Source of the DNA: a virus
IMG/VR virus record: IMGVR_UViG_3300030329_004103
Location: 1 to 44,587 of that record
Length of the DNA: 44,587 bases
Reading direction: 5' to 3' (one strand)
A program made the position numbers and the translations under genes. The notes below the pieces were generated by a model. That model made no database searches, was not told where the DNA came from, and worked only from the letters and a program-made list of their open reading frames with translations. This document shows positions 14,274-22,608 of the stretch, piece by piece. The stretch's first letter is position 1. Every line of letters begins with the position of its first letter.

Positions 14274-14699
14274 ATGGCAATTTCATGGAAAGCAGAGGTC
14301 GGAATCAACCATACGCCGGCTTATCAAGTTAGCGGGCGCCCTTTTGCCAGCGCCAGTGTCAACTATGACACAACAGCTCGCGTGGTTGATTTACCTTATG
14401 TTAGTCGCTGGTTTCAGGTTTTTAATCGTGGCGCATCAGATTTGCGAGTTGGCTTTTCTGCAGCCGGCGTCGTAGGCGCGAAAAGCACAGGGAAAGGAGA
14501 TAAGTATTACCTTACAGTACCTCCTAGTGGATCTGGCGGCTTTGGAAAATCTGATATTTACGAGATGAAAGTTTCTGATATCTGGCTTTATGGCGCCACC
14601 GCCGGCACGTGCGACGTGATTGCGGGCCTCACTACCATTCCCAGACAAAGAACTTCTGGCAGCTTAGGACCAAACTTCTCTGGCTCTGTGGGAGTGTAG
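14274..14699 (+). CDS. Putative virion surface or decoration protein
   Basis: This 141-residue protein is rich in Gly/Ser/Thr and predicted beta, without cysteine clusters or signals. Features include SWKAEVGINHTPAYQVSGRP and a single-domain beta-sandwich-like pattern ending SGSLGPNFSGSVGV. It has its own strong SD (GGAGG) and an upstream late motif, so it is probably abundant. It opens a run of four or five beta-rich genes between the core genes and gp22. Decoration protein or fibre base is plausible; no family assigned. Confidence 0.6.
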   Translation: MAISWKAEVGINHTPAYQVSGRPFASASVNYDTTARVVDLPYVSRWFQVFNRGASDLRVGFSAAGVVGAKSTGKGDKYYLTVPPSGSGGFGKSDIYEMKVSDIWLYGATAGTCDVIAGLTTIPRQRTSGSLGPNFSGSVGV

Positions 14700-14703
14700 T
14701 TAG

Positions 14704-15387
14704 ATGGCTAGGTTCGGCTGGGCATTTATCAACTGTTCTGGTTCTGCTTCTGATCAGACTCATGGGCCGGCATATTCTGTACAATATGTCACATCGTCTG
14801 CTGCCACAAGCACTACAGGATCAGCATATTTTAAATATTTTACAGGCAGTGCCACAGGTTTTGCTGTCTCTACGTTGGTTCTGTCGGGGAACATGATTAT
14901 AACCGGCGCCCTAAGCGCCAGCAGAATTCATTACGAAGATATCACCAACATTGATGCTACTGGCTCGACGTTTTTTGGCGATACTAATAATGACATGCAT
15001 GAGCGTACTGGAAGCCTTGTGGTGTCTCTTGCTAGCGGCCAGTATATTTTAAGCGCCTCGGTAACTAACAGACGCACTCACGTTAGGGGCTTCGGCGCTG
15101 GATACAGAAGAATTCTTGGTAGCGCCGCGCTAACTAATTACGATTATATTATAGGCTGCAGCGGTTCGGGGCATCAAGTATTATATTTGCCAACCGCTTC
15201 GGTTGTAGGAACCGGCTCCATGCTCATCATTAAAGATGAATACAGAGATCGAGGATCGACTTATGTTCAGATTTCGGCGGCTGTCGGCACAGGAAACAAA
15301 ATTGACGGCCGCGCTGACTATGCTCTTACGGGCACATTACCTGCTATTAACCTATATACAGATGGGGCGAACTGGTTCGTGTTCTAA
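14704..15387 (+). CDS. Putative fibre-like virion protein
   Basis: This 227-residue Gly/Ser/Thr-rich protein has no charged helices. The C-terminal ~100 residues form a domain (IIGCSGSGHQVLYLPTAS... MLIIKDEYRDRG... INLYTDGANWFVF) typical of phage fibre or surface proteins that end with a WxV/F strand. GGAG near 14689 precedes the ATG. It is probably a trimeric or appendage component, inferred from composition and end motif. Confidence 0.6.
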   Translation: MARFGWAFINCSGSASDQTHGPAYSVQYVTSSAATSTTGSAYFKYFTGSATGFAVSTLVLSGNMIITGALSASRIHYEDITNIDATGSTFFGDTNNDMHERTGSLVVSLASGQYILSASVTNRRTHVRGFGAGYRRILGSAALTNYDYIIGCSGSGHQVLYLPTASVVGTGSMLIIKDEYRDRGSTYVQISAAVGTGNKIDGRADYALTGTLPAINLYTDGANWFVF

Positions 15388-15405
15388 TATAGGGAGTGGT
15401 GAAAA

Positions 15406-16029
15406 ATGGCCTATAATGTTTTGTCAGGCACGGTCATTGCTGCTCAAGAGTATATACCGGGTAGCTTAGTAGTTGGCAATATCGTCTCTGGTAATCTAAG
15501 CACATCTGATGGCGCAGAGATTATCAACGTTCCTCGCGTTTCTAACGCTACAAACAACTCGATCATTACAAATGTTAATGGCGATGCAAACAATTTAACC
15601 TGCGAATCAAACTTAAAGTTTGACGGTACAACTTTAAACGTTACCGGCCATGTTACCGCAAGCCTTAGCATCTCGGCATCCATCTATTATGGCGATGGAA
15701 GCGGTTTAACTGGGATCAGCAGCTCCGGCGGCACTAGCAACCGCATCTCTGTTTATGGCATTGGAGATGCTGACGGCAATTTGAATGTAGGCTTTAACTA
15801 TGGAAGCGCTACGTTTACATCTGCTAGAACATGGACGACGCCCAATAGCGCATCTGTGGGAGATATAGTAAGAGTTAAGGCTCCCGCTGGTGTGAACGGA
15901 ACAAACACACTAACAGTTGAAGGCTTTGACGTGCATACGATTGATGGCTTGGCAAATATTAAAATAGAATCACCATACGGCGCCGTAGCGCTCTGTTATG
16001 TGTCTTCTGGATCTTATAGAATATTCTAG
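15406..16029 (+). CDS. Putative fibre-like virion protein (MAYNVL family member 1)
   Basis: This 207-residue beta-rich protein starts MAYNVLSGTV, the same opening as the gene at 17710. The middle has LKFDGTTLNVTGHVTASLSI and YYGDGSGLTGIS, motifs common in phage fibre shafts. The C-terminal domain (TFTSARTWTTPNSASVGDIVRVKAPAG... ALCYVSSGSYRIF) resembles the terminal domains of its neighbours. SD ggagtgg precedes it. Likely a surface appendage protein. Confidence 0.6.
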   Translation: MAYNVLSGTVIAAQEYIPGSLVVGNIVSGNLSTSDGAEIINVPRVSNATNNSIITNVNGDANNLTCESNLKFDGTTLNVTGHVTASLSISASIYYGDGSGLTGISSSGGTSNRISVYGIGDADGNLNVGFNYGSATFTSARTWTTPNSASVGDIVRVKAPAGVNGTNTLTVEGFDVHTIDGLANIKIESPYGAVALCYVSSGSYRIF

Positions 16030-16212
16030 TTTTGTACAGATTTGCCAAAACCTTCTAAATGTTATGTTCGGTGCCTAAAAAAACTTATTTGAGACTATAA
16101 GAAAAACTATTTATCAATGAGGGCGAGTTTTATCTTGTTCTCAAATTTGGATAAGTGTATCTATGCTTATCGTTTAAACCATAAAAAACTATTATTATGG
16201 AGGGTTTTATAA
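16030..16212 (+). other. Intergenic leader region
   Basis: This 183-base non-coding stretch, one of the longest in the window, separates two fibre-like genes. It holds an ACTATTTAT motif (16106-16114), a weaker ACTATTATT (16188-16196) and a GGAGGG ribosome-binding site just before the next ATG. I see no convincing intrinsic terminator or structured RNA. Confidence 0.6.
16106..16114 (+). promoter_or_regulatory. Late-promoter-like motif ACTATTTAT
   Basis: An exact ACTATTTAT lies 107 bases upstream of the ATG at 16213. The 5' leader would be unusually long compared with the other sites, so a second weaker site near 16188 may also act. Confidence 0.55.
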
Positions 16213-17604
16213 ATGGCTTATAAATTTCAAGTAGGGGGCGCTCGTATGAGTGGTTCCTTAATTCAAGAGGGTGGTCTTGACGTATACGATCACTCCGGTA
16301 ACTCCAAGGCTTCTATTAGTGTTGCTGGTGCTCTTGCTCTTTCTGCAGGCGTTACAGCTACTACTTTAAGTGGCTCTGGTGCTTTAACTGTCGCAGGAGC
16401 TGCGACTATTCAAGGTGACTTATTGCCTTTACAGGACAGCGCTAGCGATCTTGGTTCGTCTGCTAAGCAGTGGGCCGAGCTTCACGTTGATACTGGTTAT
16501 ATTGACGCACTTGGTGCCGCACTTGATTGTGACAACAATGCAATGACAAATGTCAACATTGATGGCGGTGCTATCGATGGGACACCCATCGGTGCAAATA
16601 GCCAAGCAGCTGCTGAGTTCACAACCCTTTCGGGTTCTGGTGCTGCCACATTGGCATCTACCTTAACAGTTCAGGGCAATGTTCTTCCTTTACAGGATGC
16701 AGGCGCTGACCTTGGTTCTTCTTCGAAAGAGTGGAAGGATCTTTACATCGACGGTGTTGCTTACATCGATTCGCTTCAGGCTGACCAGCTTGGTGCTGCA
16801 CTCGATGCTAATAGTCAGGCTATCACAAATGTCAACATTGACAGCGGCGCTATCGATGGTACAACCATTGGTGCTAGCTCGCAGTCTTCGGTACAAGCTA
16901 CCACTTTAAGTGGTTCTGGTGTCCTTCAGGTTGGTGGCGTTGCTACTTTCGCTACTAATGTGCTTCCTTTGGCTGATGGTGCTGCAGATCTTGGTTCTTC
17001 CGCTAAAGAGTGGAAGGATCTTTACATCGACGGCGTTGCTTACATCGATTCGCTTCAGGCTGATCAACTTGGTGCTGCTCTTGACGCAAACAACCAGGCT
17101 ATCACAAACGTTGACATCAACAGTGGTGCAATCGACGGTACAACCATTGGTGTTGCTTCCCCTGCAACCATTTCTGGTAGTGCTATTTCTTCCTCTGGTG
17201 TTTTTCAAGTTGGCGGCAATGCTCAGTTCAACTCAACTGTTATGCCAGCACGTAATGGTGCGCAAGACCTTGGTTCTTCTGTGAAGAAGTGGGACAAGAT
17301 CTACGTCAACACAATCGTTGGCGCTGACGTTGCTAAAGATGTTGAGAAAGTTGCAGCTGGTGGAACAATCTCCTCTGGAACTGATTTCGCTCTCATCACA
17401 TCTGCTAATGGTGGCACTGTAACTCTTCCTGGCGCTAGCGCAGGTAAGACCGTTACAGTCAAGCTTTCTGGTGGTGTTGGTAACCTCGTTCTCGCCGCTG
17501 CTGGTGGTGACACAGTTGAAGCCGCTGCTTCGATTCTCCTTGAATCGACTGGTTCTGCTGTTACGCTTGTTGCCTACGATGCTGTTGCATGGTTCGTTAC
17601 CTGA
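16213..17604 (+). CDS. Repetitive fibre-like virion protein
   Basis: This 463-residue Ala/Gly/Ser-rich protein is built from repeats of about 93 residues with the pattern TTLSGSG... PL.D...DLGSS.KEW..LYID... LGAALD... IDGTTIG. Two full units are strongly conserved even in DNA, preceded by a diverged unit and followed by a partial one. The C-terminal domain (VAAGGTISSGTDFALITS... AVAWFVT) ends like its neighbours. The repeated DLGSSxKxW signature is common in phage fibre proteins. Codon choice is biased (ctt, gct, ggt), as in the capsid gene, consistent with high expression. It is likely a long surface fibre. Confidence 0.65.
   Translation: MAYKFQVGGARMSGSLIQEGGLDVYDHSGNSKASISVAGALALSAGVTATTLSGSGALTVAGAATIQGDLLPLQDSASDLGSSAKQWAELHVDTGYIDALGAALDCDNNAMTNVNIDGGAIDGTPIGANSQAAAEFTTLSGSGAATLASTLTVQGNVLPLQDAGADLGSSSKEWKDLYIDGVAYIDSLQADQLGAALDANSQAITNVNIDSGAIDGTTIGASSQSSVQATTLSGSGVLQVGGVATFATNVLPLADGAADLGSSAKEWKDLYIDGVAYIDSLQADQLGAALDANNQAITNVDINSGAIDGTTIGVASPATISGSAISSSGVFQVGGNAQFNSTVMPARNGAQDLGSSVKKWDKIYVNTIVGADVAKDVEKVAAGGTISSGTDFALITSANGGTVTLPGASAGKTVTVKLSGGVGNLVLAAAGGDTVEAAASILLESTGSAVTLVAYDAVAWFVT
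16731..17288 (+). repeat. 279-bp direct repeat units in the fibre-like gene
   Basis: The segment starting gtggaaggatctttacatcg at 16731 recurs at 17010 with exactly 279 bases (93 codons) between them and very high identity over about 135 bases. The rest of each unit is more diverged. In-frame recombination could add or remove whole units. Confidence 0.8.
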
Positions 17605-17647
17605 ACCGAAGTTATACTTTGGTTTATCGCTAACGCTTTAAATCTTT

Positions 17648-17682
17648 GGATGTCTCCTTTACGGGAGGCATCCTTTTTTTTT
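17648..17682 (+). terminator. Intrinsic terminator after the repetitive fibre gene
   Basis: A 10-bp stem (17648-17657 with 17664-17673, one G-U pair), a 6-base loop and a run of nine T (17674-17682) lie between the fibre-like gene and the next late motif. A smaller hairpin without a T run precedes it around 17604-17622. Confidence 0.88.
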
Positions 17683-17685
17683 GTA

Positions 17686-17694
17686 ACTATTTAC
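17686..17694 (+). promoter_or_regulatory. Late-promoter-like motif ACTATTTAC
   Basis: The motif lies immediately after the terminator and 24 bases before the ATG at 17710. Its placement between a terminator and a gene start strongly suggests a transcription start element. Confidence 0.6.
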
Positions 17695-17709
17695 TGTGGA
17701 GATCAAAAA

Positions 17710-18852
17710 ATGGCATATAATGTTTTGAAAGGTAAAGTAGAAGGTTCTGTAGATCAACATGCAGACCAAGAGATTCGCGGTGTGAAAGTTTTCAAAAACA
17801 CTGTTAGCGCGAGCGTATTCTATGATACAGATGCGCGCGCACCATGTATCACTGAACACAGTCTACCAATTAAAAAGTTTCAAAAAGAATCTCCTGGCGG
17901 GATTGTTGTTTATAAAGGAAAGCAAGAGGCGGAAACACATCATGATTTTAGATATCAAGGTAAAACACTCTATGCGCCACATGTTTGTTCGGTGTTTGAA
18001 GGCGACGGAAGGCGCTTGAGTAATCTTCCGGTTGATCGCTTCGATGACAAAATTCCTTCGACTTCTTTGAAGTATGGATTGGGTCTTGAATCCATGAGAG
18101 ACACTCTTCAAGTGCACGCCGGGAGTGGCTTATTTGTAGACGACGAGGGCATTGGAATAGGGTTAGCGCCAAATAGTGGCCTTGCATTTAAAAATAAGCG
18201 TCTTTTGCTTGATGTTAAAGGGTGCGATAGTATTACAAAAAATGGTCAAAATTTAAGCGATGATGATGTGCTCTTTGTGCATGATGCTTCTTTGAATCAA
18301 ATGAGAACGTCAACGCTTGGTAACCTCTGTAATAAATACATCTCAGAAAAGTTGCCCTCCCCAACTGGGATTGTTGGAAGTTTGCAACTAAAAGGGAGAA
18401 ACGGCTTTGTTTCTTCAAATGGCCTAACATTTGATGAGAATCAAAAAACTTTAAATGTTGACGGCACCATAAAAAGCCACAAAATAAAAAATTCTCATGG
18501 CGTTGAACTTTTAGGACCACTAAAAGCGCATAGTCAAATTTGTGCAGGAATAAAACATGTACAAAGCGATCGCTACGAGGTTGAAGATGAAGATTATACT
18601 TTGTTATTAGATTCTGGTAAAAAAAATATGGAAGTTATTTTGCCTCCGCCCTCAAATAATAATGGTCGAATTTTAATATTGAAAAAGGTTAACGCAGATA
18701 AATATAAATTGAACTCTGGAGTTATTAAGGTAGTGTCTCTTGAAGGAACCATAGACATTTCGCAAGAAATTACCATCAAAATGAACTATTCACACAGAAT
18801 GCTCCAATCGGATGGAAAAAATTGGTGGATTATTGGAAGTAAAGGTTCTTAA
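17710..18852 (+). CDS. Fibre-like virion protein (MAYNVL family member 2)
   Basis: The product is 380 residues from ATG 17710. An upstream in-frame ATG at 17650 lies inside the terminator hairpin and is rejected. It opens MAYNVLKGKVEGS, like the gene at 15406, then has mixed beta segments and a C-terminal domain (DEDYTLLLDSGKKNMEVILPPPSNNNGRILILKKVN... NWWIIGS). That domain belongs to the type seen at the ends of phage fibre and appendage proteins. Likely structural and assembled on the virion surface; attachment site unknown. Confidence 0.65.
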   Translation: MAYNVLKGKVEGSVDQHADQEIRGVKVFKNTVSASVFYDTDARAPCITEHSLPIKKFQKESPGGIVVYKGKQEAETHHDFRYQGKTLYAPHVCSVFEGDGRRLSNLPVDRFDDKIPSTSLKYGLGLESMRDTLQVHAGSGLFVDDEGIGIGLAPNSGLAFKNKRLLLDVKGCDSITKNGQNLSDDDVLFVHDASLNQMRTSTLGNLCNKYISEKLPSPTGIVGSLQLKGRNGFVSSNGLTFDENQKTLNVDGTIKSHKIKNSHGVELLGPLKAHSQICAGIKHVQSDRYEVEDEDYTLLLDSGKKNMEVILPPPSNNNGRILILKKVNADKYKLNSGVIKVVSLEGTIDISQEITIKMNYSHRMLQSDGKNWWIIGSKGS

Positions 18853-18877
18853 ACCGTGGCATTTTGGTTTATAGAAT

Positions 18878-18886
18878 ACTATTTAT
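18878..18886 (+). promoter_or_regulatory. Late-promoter-like motif ACTATTTAT upstream of scaffold gene
   Basis: An exact ACTATTTAT lies 40 bases upstream of the gp22-like ATG at 18918, in a 65-base intergenic space. It probably drives the scaffold and perhaps the major capsid gene. Confidence 0.65.
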
Positions 18887-18917
18887 TTTGAATTATCATT
18901 TTTTTGGGAGTTAATTT

Positions 18918-20042
18918 ATGTCTACATTGCTTAAAGAAGCTATTATTGACGCAGCCGCACTAAAAGAGGCCGCCTTGAAAAACGCAGAAGCCTCTATTAT
19001 CGAAAAATATTCTACTGAAGTAAAAGAACATTTAAATCAGCTACTTGAGCAAGAAGAGGATCCCCTTGCTGGCGCTGATATTGGATTGGGCGATTTAGAT
19101 CAAGAAGCCGCCACTCCGCCGGCTGGTGAAGAGGCTACTCCCGAATCTACGGAAGACATTGTGGGCGATGATGTGCCTTTGGCCGCGCTAGACGATATTG
19201 ACGGCGCCGGAAACTCATCGGCAGGATCCCCTGTTGAGTTTAATCTTAATATTGACACGCTTCAAGAAGCAATCCGCGCTTTGTCCGATCAGCTTAATGA
19301 GGATATTGAGTATGATCTTACAGAAAACGAAATACAAGCTATTTTAGAAGATGACATGACAGTTGATGCCAGCGCAGGTGTTCAATCTGCTGATGAGTCC
19401 GAGGCTGAAGAGAAAGAATTTGAAGGCTCCGATGAAGGAGGTCTTGCCGAAGACGTTGAGCTTGATGAAGAAATTGATGCAGATACTCTACTCGACGCTG
19501 TAATGGAAAGATTAACTGTTGACATGGGTGCCACCCTTTCAGGTTGGGCCGGCCGCTCCTCTGAGAGCCAAAAGTGGGAGATGGAGAAAGAACTCGCTCA
19601 CCGCCGCAGCACTGACATGCAAGATGAATTAGACGTTTTAAGAAAAGCTCAAGAAGAGTTAGTTTTCGAAAATAAACAACTCAAAGAGCAAATCACACAA
19701 TACGAGCAGGCAACTCAAGGGCTCAAAGAAGGCTTACAAGATGTAAACCTTTCCAACGCTCGCTTGCTCTACACGAACCGTGTATTGAGAAATACCTCCT
19801 TAAATGAGCGACAAAAAGATAGAATTGTCGAAGCTATTTCACACGCCGGTTCAGTTACAGAAGCAAGAACTATTTTCGATACGCTTCAAAGCACAGTGGA
19901 GTCTACGCCTAAGCGCGGACCACAATCGCTGAGCGAGGCAATCACTCGTAATCGTTCTTCTGTAATTAGGGCTTCTCGCCATGAGAGGCCATCTTCAGAT
20001 CCTTTACAAGAAAGGATGAAGAGACTAGCTGGAATAAAATAA
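18918..20042 (+). CDS. 22: Prohead core scaffold protein (gp22-like)
   Basis: A 374-residue acidic scaffold protein located directly before the major capsid gene, as in T4. The N-terminus is helical with several hydrophobic-x-Glu sites (SIIEKY, LLEQEE). Residues about 50-185 are Asp/Glu-rich and low complexity. The C-terminal half is a long helix/coiled coil (ELDVLRKAQEELVFENKQLKEQ) followed by a basic tail ending MKRLAGIK. Many (L/I)-x-E sites fit degradation by gp21 during maturation. The assignment rests on order, size, composition and coiled coil rather than a unique motif. Confidence 0.82.
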   Translation: MSTLLKEAIIDAAALKEAALKNAEASIIEKYSTEVKEHLNQLLEQEEDPLAGADIGLGDLDQEAATPPAGEEATPESTEDIVGDDVPLAALDDIDGAGNSSAGSPVEFNLNIDTLQEAIRALSDQLNEDIEYDLTENEIQAILEDDMTVDASAGVQSADESEAEEKEFEGSDEGGLAEDVELDEEIDADTLLDAVMERLTVDMGATLSGWAGRSSESQKWEMEKELAHRRSTDMQDELDVLRKAQEELVFENKQLKEQITQYEQATQGLKEGLQDVNLSNARLLYTNRVLRNTSLNERQKDRIVEAISHAGSVTEARTIFDTLQSTVESTPKRGPQSLSEAITRNRSSVIRASRHERPSSDPLQERMKRLAGIK

Positions 20043-20056
20043 CATAAATCATTATA

Positions 20057-20068
20057 TAAGGAGGTGAT
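20057..20068 (+). promoter_or_regulatory. Extended Shine-Dalgarno of the major capsid gene
   Basis: TAAGGAGGTGAT is complementary to the 3' end of typical 16S rRNA over 12 bases and lies 6 bases before the ATG at 20075. It is the longest SD match I noticed in the window and fits the need for very high capsid synthesis. Confidence 0.85.
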
Positions 20069-20074
20069 TAAATT

Positions 20075-21886
20075 ATGTCTAGTATCGTTGAAAGATTGAC
20101 AGAAGGTATTGTCAATCGTGATATGCGCGCTGAAGGTCACGCACTTCTTGAGAAGTGGCAGCGTACAGGACTCTTAGAGGGTCTTGATAGTGATCGTAAG
20201 AAGGGCTCTATGGCTCGTCTTTTAGAAAATCAGGCTAAGGAGCTACTCCGCGAGAGCAGCACAATGCAGGCTGGTGATGTTGAGGGCTTTGCAGCCGTCG
20301 CATTCCCCATCGTTCGTCGTGTTTTCGCAGGCTTAATTGCTAACGACCTCGTTAGTGTTCAGCCCATGAGTCTTCCTAGCGGACTCATTTTCTTCCTCGA
20401 CTTTGTGTTCTCGCCAAACATTGGCGCTAGCGGCACAATGACAGATCGTCTTGGCAACAAGGCTGATAAGTCCATTTATGGTACAGATCAGGTTGGTAGC
20501 CAGGTGACAGGTGGTGTGGATCTCGTCGGATCCCTTAAGCAAGACCTCTCGGGCCCACGCACAGTTGGTGCTCGCGGTTATGCTTATGGTTCTCCCACAG
20601 GCTCCCTCACCCTGAAGTCGCACCTTTCTCGTTTGGGAGCTGCCACTCTTGCAGGAACAACCGAAGCTGAAAAGAAGAAGTATCTTCAGTATGACCCTGA
20701 CATTCTTGCTCTTTCGTCCTCGGATGATGCTGCAAGCTATGCTTGGGCTGTTATTGGAGTCCCAGGCAACCTCTTGACTGCTTCTAATGGAACTACTGCA
20801 GATTTTGACAACCTTGGTGCGTTCTCGCTCACTGGTTCTGTTGCTGCGCTTTTCACAGGTATTGGAAAGTCTGCAGTTCAGGTTCGTCGTCTTACCCAGC
20901 AGACTGGTGCTCTTGAGTCCAGTAACGTTCATATTCTTATGTTCGGCGCTTCGGGTTCGACAGGTATTATGCCCTCCGAGTTCATGCAGGTCTCTGCATT
21001 GACGACATCTTTGGGTCTTGAGTTCCCCATCCGTGATAACATCACAACTTCCAACGCAGTTGGTTCCGTTGTCGGTGCGATCGACTGGGGTCTTGAAAAT
21101 GAAGAGCAGATCCCTGAGATCGATATCAAGGTGGATAGCATTGCTGTCACCGCTCAGACCAAGAAGCTCAAGGCTAAGTGGACTCCTGAGTTAGGACAAG
21201 ATCTTAACGCATACCACAACCTTGATGCAGAGGTTGAGCTTACAAGCATCCTCTCTGAGCAGATTGCTCTTGAGATTGACCGCGAGATCCTTGCTGACCT
21301 CGTGAATGGTGCTAAGGCCGCCACTTACTACTGGAGCCGTTCCCCTGGTTTATTCTTAAACCGTGAGACTGGCGTTGAGATCGGTGCTGCTTCTGCTGCT
21401 CCCGACTTCACTGGAACTGTAAGTGAGTGGTATGAGACACTCATTGAGACAATCAATGATGTTTCTGCTCAAATCCACAGAAAGACTCTTCGTGGTGGCG
21501 CTAACTTCATCGTCTGCGGGCCTGAAGTTGCAAACATCCTTGAGTTCACTGCTGGATTCCGCGCAAGTGTTACTGCTGATGATGAAACCGGCTCTGTCGG
21601 CGCAGTCAAGGTCGGTAGCCTTTCCAAGAAGTTTGACGTTATCGTGGATCCCTACTTCCTTCGTAACGTTCTCCTGATTGGTCGTCGTGGTAGCAGCTTC
21701 CTTGAGAGCGGTTATGTGTACGCACCTTATGTGCCACTGCAGACCACACCTACGATCTTCGGACCAGAAGACTTCGTACCCCGTAAGGGAGTCATGACGC
21801 GTTATGCCAAGAAGATGGTGCGTCCTGATATGTACGGTCTTGTTGTTGTCCGCGGACTTGTTGGTGAAGCAGGCGCAACTAGCTAA
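20075..21886 (+). CDS. 23: Major capsid protein (gp23-like)
   Basis: This 603-residue HK97-fold capsid protein includes the T4-type segment AFPIVRRVFAGLIANDLVSVQPMSLPSG (residues about 75-102), the ELTSILSEQIALEIDREIL helix and the C-terminal YAPYVPLQTTPTIFGPEDFVPRKGVMTRYAKKMVRPDMYG. The N-terminal ~60 residues carry several L-x-E sites. L-R-E at 58-60 lies where T4 gp23 loses its ~65-residue propeptide, so it is a likely gp21 cut. Codon usage is strongly biased (cgt, ctt, gtt, atc), indicating high expression. No separate gp24-like vertex paralog is present in the window. Confidence 0.96.
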   Translation: MSSIVERLTEGIVNRDMRAEGHALLEKWQRTGLLEGLDSDRKKGSMARLLENQAKELLRESSTMQAGDVEGFAAVAFPIVRRVFAGLIANDLVSVQPMSLPSGLIFFLDFVFSPNIGASGTMTDRLGNKADKSIYGTDQVGSQVTGGVDLVGSLKQDLSGPRTVGARGYAYGSPTGSLTLKSHLSRLGAATLAGTTEAEKKKYLQYDPDILALSSSDDAASYAWAVIGVPGNLLTASNGTTADFDNLGAFSLTGSVAALFTGIGKSAVQVRRLTQQTGALESSNVHILMFGASGSTGIMPSEFMQVSALTTSLGLEFPIRDNITTSNAVGSVVGAIDWGLENEEQIPEIDIKVDSIAVTAQTKKLKAKWTPELGQDLNAYHNLDAEVELTSILSEQIALEIDREILADLVNGAKAATYYWSRSPGLFLNRETGVEIGAASAAPDFTGTVSEWYETLIETINDVSAQIHRKTLRGGANFIVCGPEVANILEFTAGFRASVTADDETGSVGAVKVGSLSKKFDVIVDPYFLRNVLLIGRRGSSFLESGYVYAPYVPLQTTPTIFGPEDFVPRKGVMTRYAKKMVRPDMYGLVVVRGLVGEAGATS

Positions 21887-21908
21887 AACCTAGTAGCAAT
21901 ATAAATGT

Positions 21909-21935
21909 AAAGCCTCCGTCTTTGACGGGGGCTTT
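21909..21935 (+). terminator. Intrinsic terminator after major capsid gene
   Basis: A 12-bp stem (21909-21920 with 21924-21935, one G-U pair) with a TTT loop follows the capsid stop. The T tract is short and interrupted (tttcgttt), so efficiency may be partial. Confidence 0.8.
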
Positions 21936-21948
21936 CGTTTGTTTGAAA

Positions 21949-21957
21949 ACTACTTAT
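21949..21957 (+). promoter_or_regulatory. Late-promoter-like motif ACTACTTAT
   Basis: The motif follows the capsid terminator and lies 72 bases upstream of the ATG at 22021. The C at position 5 is a variant also seen at 23041. Confidence 0.5.
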
Positions 21958-22020
21958 TGCGGAGGGAGAAATCCTTTCGTTAATTGACCTAATTAATATT
22001 CATATAAGGAGAAATATATT

Positions 22021-22467
22021 ATGGGAACAAAAAGAGTAGGTTGGGCTCGCATCCAGAGCCTGATTAACGAAAATGCAAATACGCTACAACAGAGACGATA
22101 TGTCACTCAGACAATTAGCGCTACTACGACATTGACCGCTGCAGATGCCGGCCAAGAGATTTATGTCAACGGCGCTACTGCTATCGATATCACGCTGCCC
22201 GCATCGGATGATGCTGGAATGTGGTTTAGGTTCGTTCTTTCGGACAACACCGCTGATGTCGATATCATCCAGGGTGACGCCGCTTCTGATTTCGTGGGGA
22301 GCGTTATGGCCTTGAGCAACAAAGACACTGCTACTGCTTCTGATACCAAGGTTAGCTTCAAGGCTTCCACGGCTTTAGCCGGCGATTGGATTGAGGTTGT
22401 GAGCAATGGTGACGATTGGATGATTAGAGGGCAAACTGCTGTTAATAGCGGTATTGTTTTTAGCTAA
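22021..22467 (+). CDS. Putative capsid decoration or surface protein
   Basis: This 148-residue protein opens MGTKRVGWARIQSLINENAN, then has a beta-rich domain (TLTAADAGQEIYVNGATAIDITLPASDDAGMWFRFVL... GDDWMIRG). This domain resembles the C-terminal domains of the fibre-like genes upstream. It follows the major capsid gene with its own leader, late motif and terminator, a layout typical of abundant outer capsid or decoration proteins. The assignment is by context; no Hoc/Soc similarity is visible. Confidence 0.6.
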   Translation: MGTKRVGWARIQSLINENANTLQQRRYVTQTISATTTLTAADAGQEIYVNGATAIDITLPASDDAGMWFRFVLSDNTADVDIIQGDAASDFVGSVMALSNKDTATASDTKVSFKASTALAGDWIEVVSNGDDWMIRGQTAVNSGIVFS

Positions 22468-22488
22468 ATCTTAAGAATTATTTTAAAG

Positions 22489-22518
22489 CCCCTCATTCTT
22501 CGGAATGGGGGGTTTTTT
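22489..22518 (+). terminator. Intrinsic terminator with UUCG tetraloop
   Basis: A 10-bp stem (22489-22498 with 22503-22512, one G-U pair) is closed by a C(TTCG)G loop, one of the most stable RNA tetraloops, and followed by six T. It ends the decoration-like transcript. Confidence 0.9.
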
Positions 22519-22578
22519 AAAAATGACGATTTATCAAATTTTTTCCCCGGCAAATTTTTGAGATTTTCGCTTTTTTGT

Positions 22579-22587
22579 ACTAATTAC
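22579..22587 (+). promoter_or_regulatory. Late-promoter-like motif ACTAATTAC
   Basis: The motif lies 30 bases upstream of the ATG at 22609. A related ACGATTTAT at 22526-22534 lies closer to the preceding terminator. Either could start the transcript. Confidence 0.45.
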
Positions 22588-22608
22588 TACACAAAATAGG
22601 AGTTTTTT

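Noticed and set aside
16731-17288. CRISPR-like periodicity
   Set aside because: The repeats are long (279 bp), in frame and encode a repeated protein domain; there are no short repeats with unique spacers and no cas genes.
17650-17709. Upstream start for the MAYNVL family gene
   Set aside because: The start would lie in the terminator hairpin; the ATG at 17710 restores the shared N-terminus.
20333-20932. 199-residue antisense ORF in the major capsid gene
   Set aside because: It is a by-product of the strong codon bias in gp23, with no SD or recognisable motif.
22021-22467. Hoc or Soc assignment by position after the capsid gene
   Set aside because: No Ig-like repeats (Hoc) and no similarity in size or sequence to Soc; only a general decoration role is suggested.
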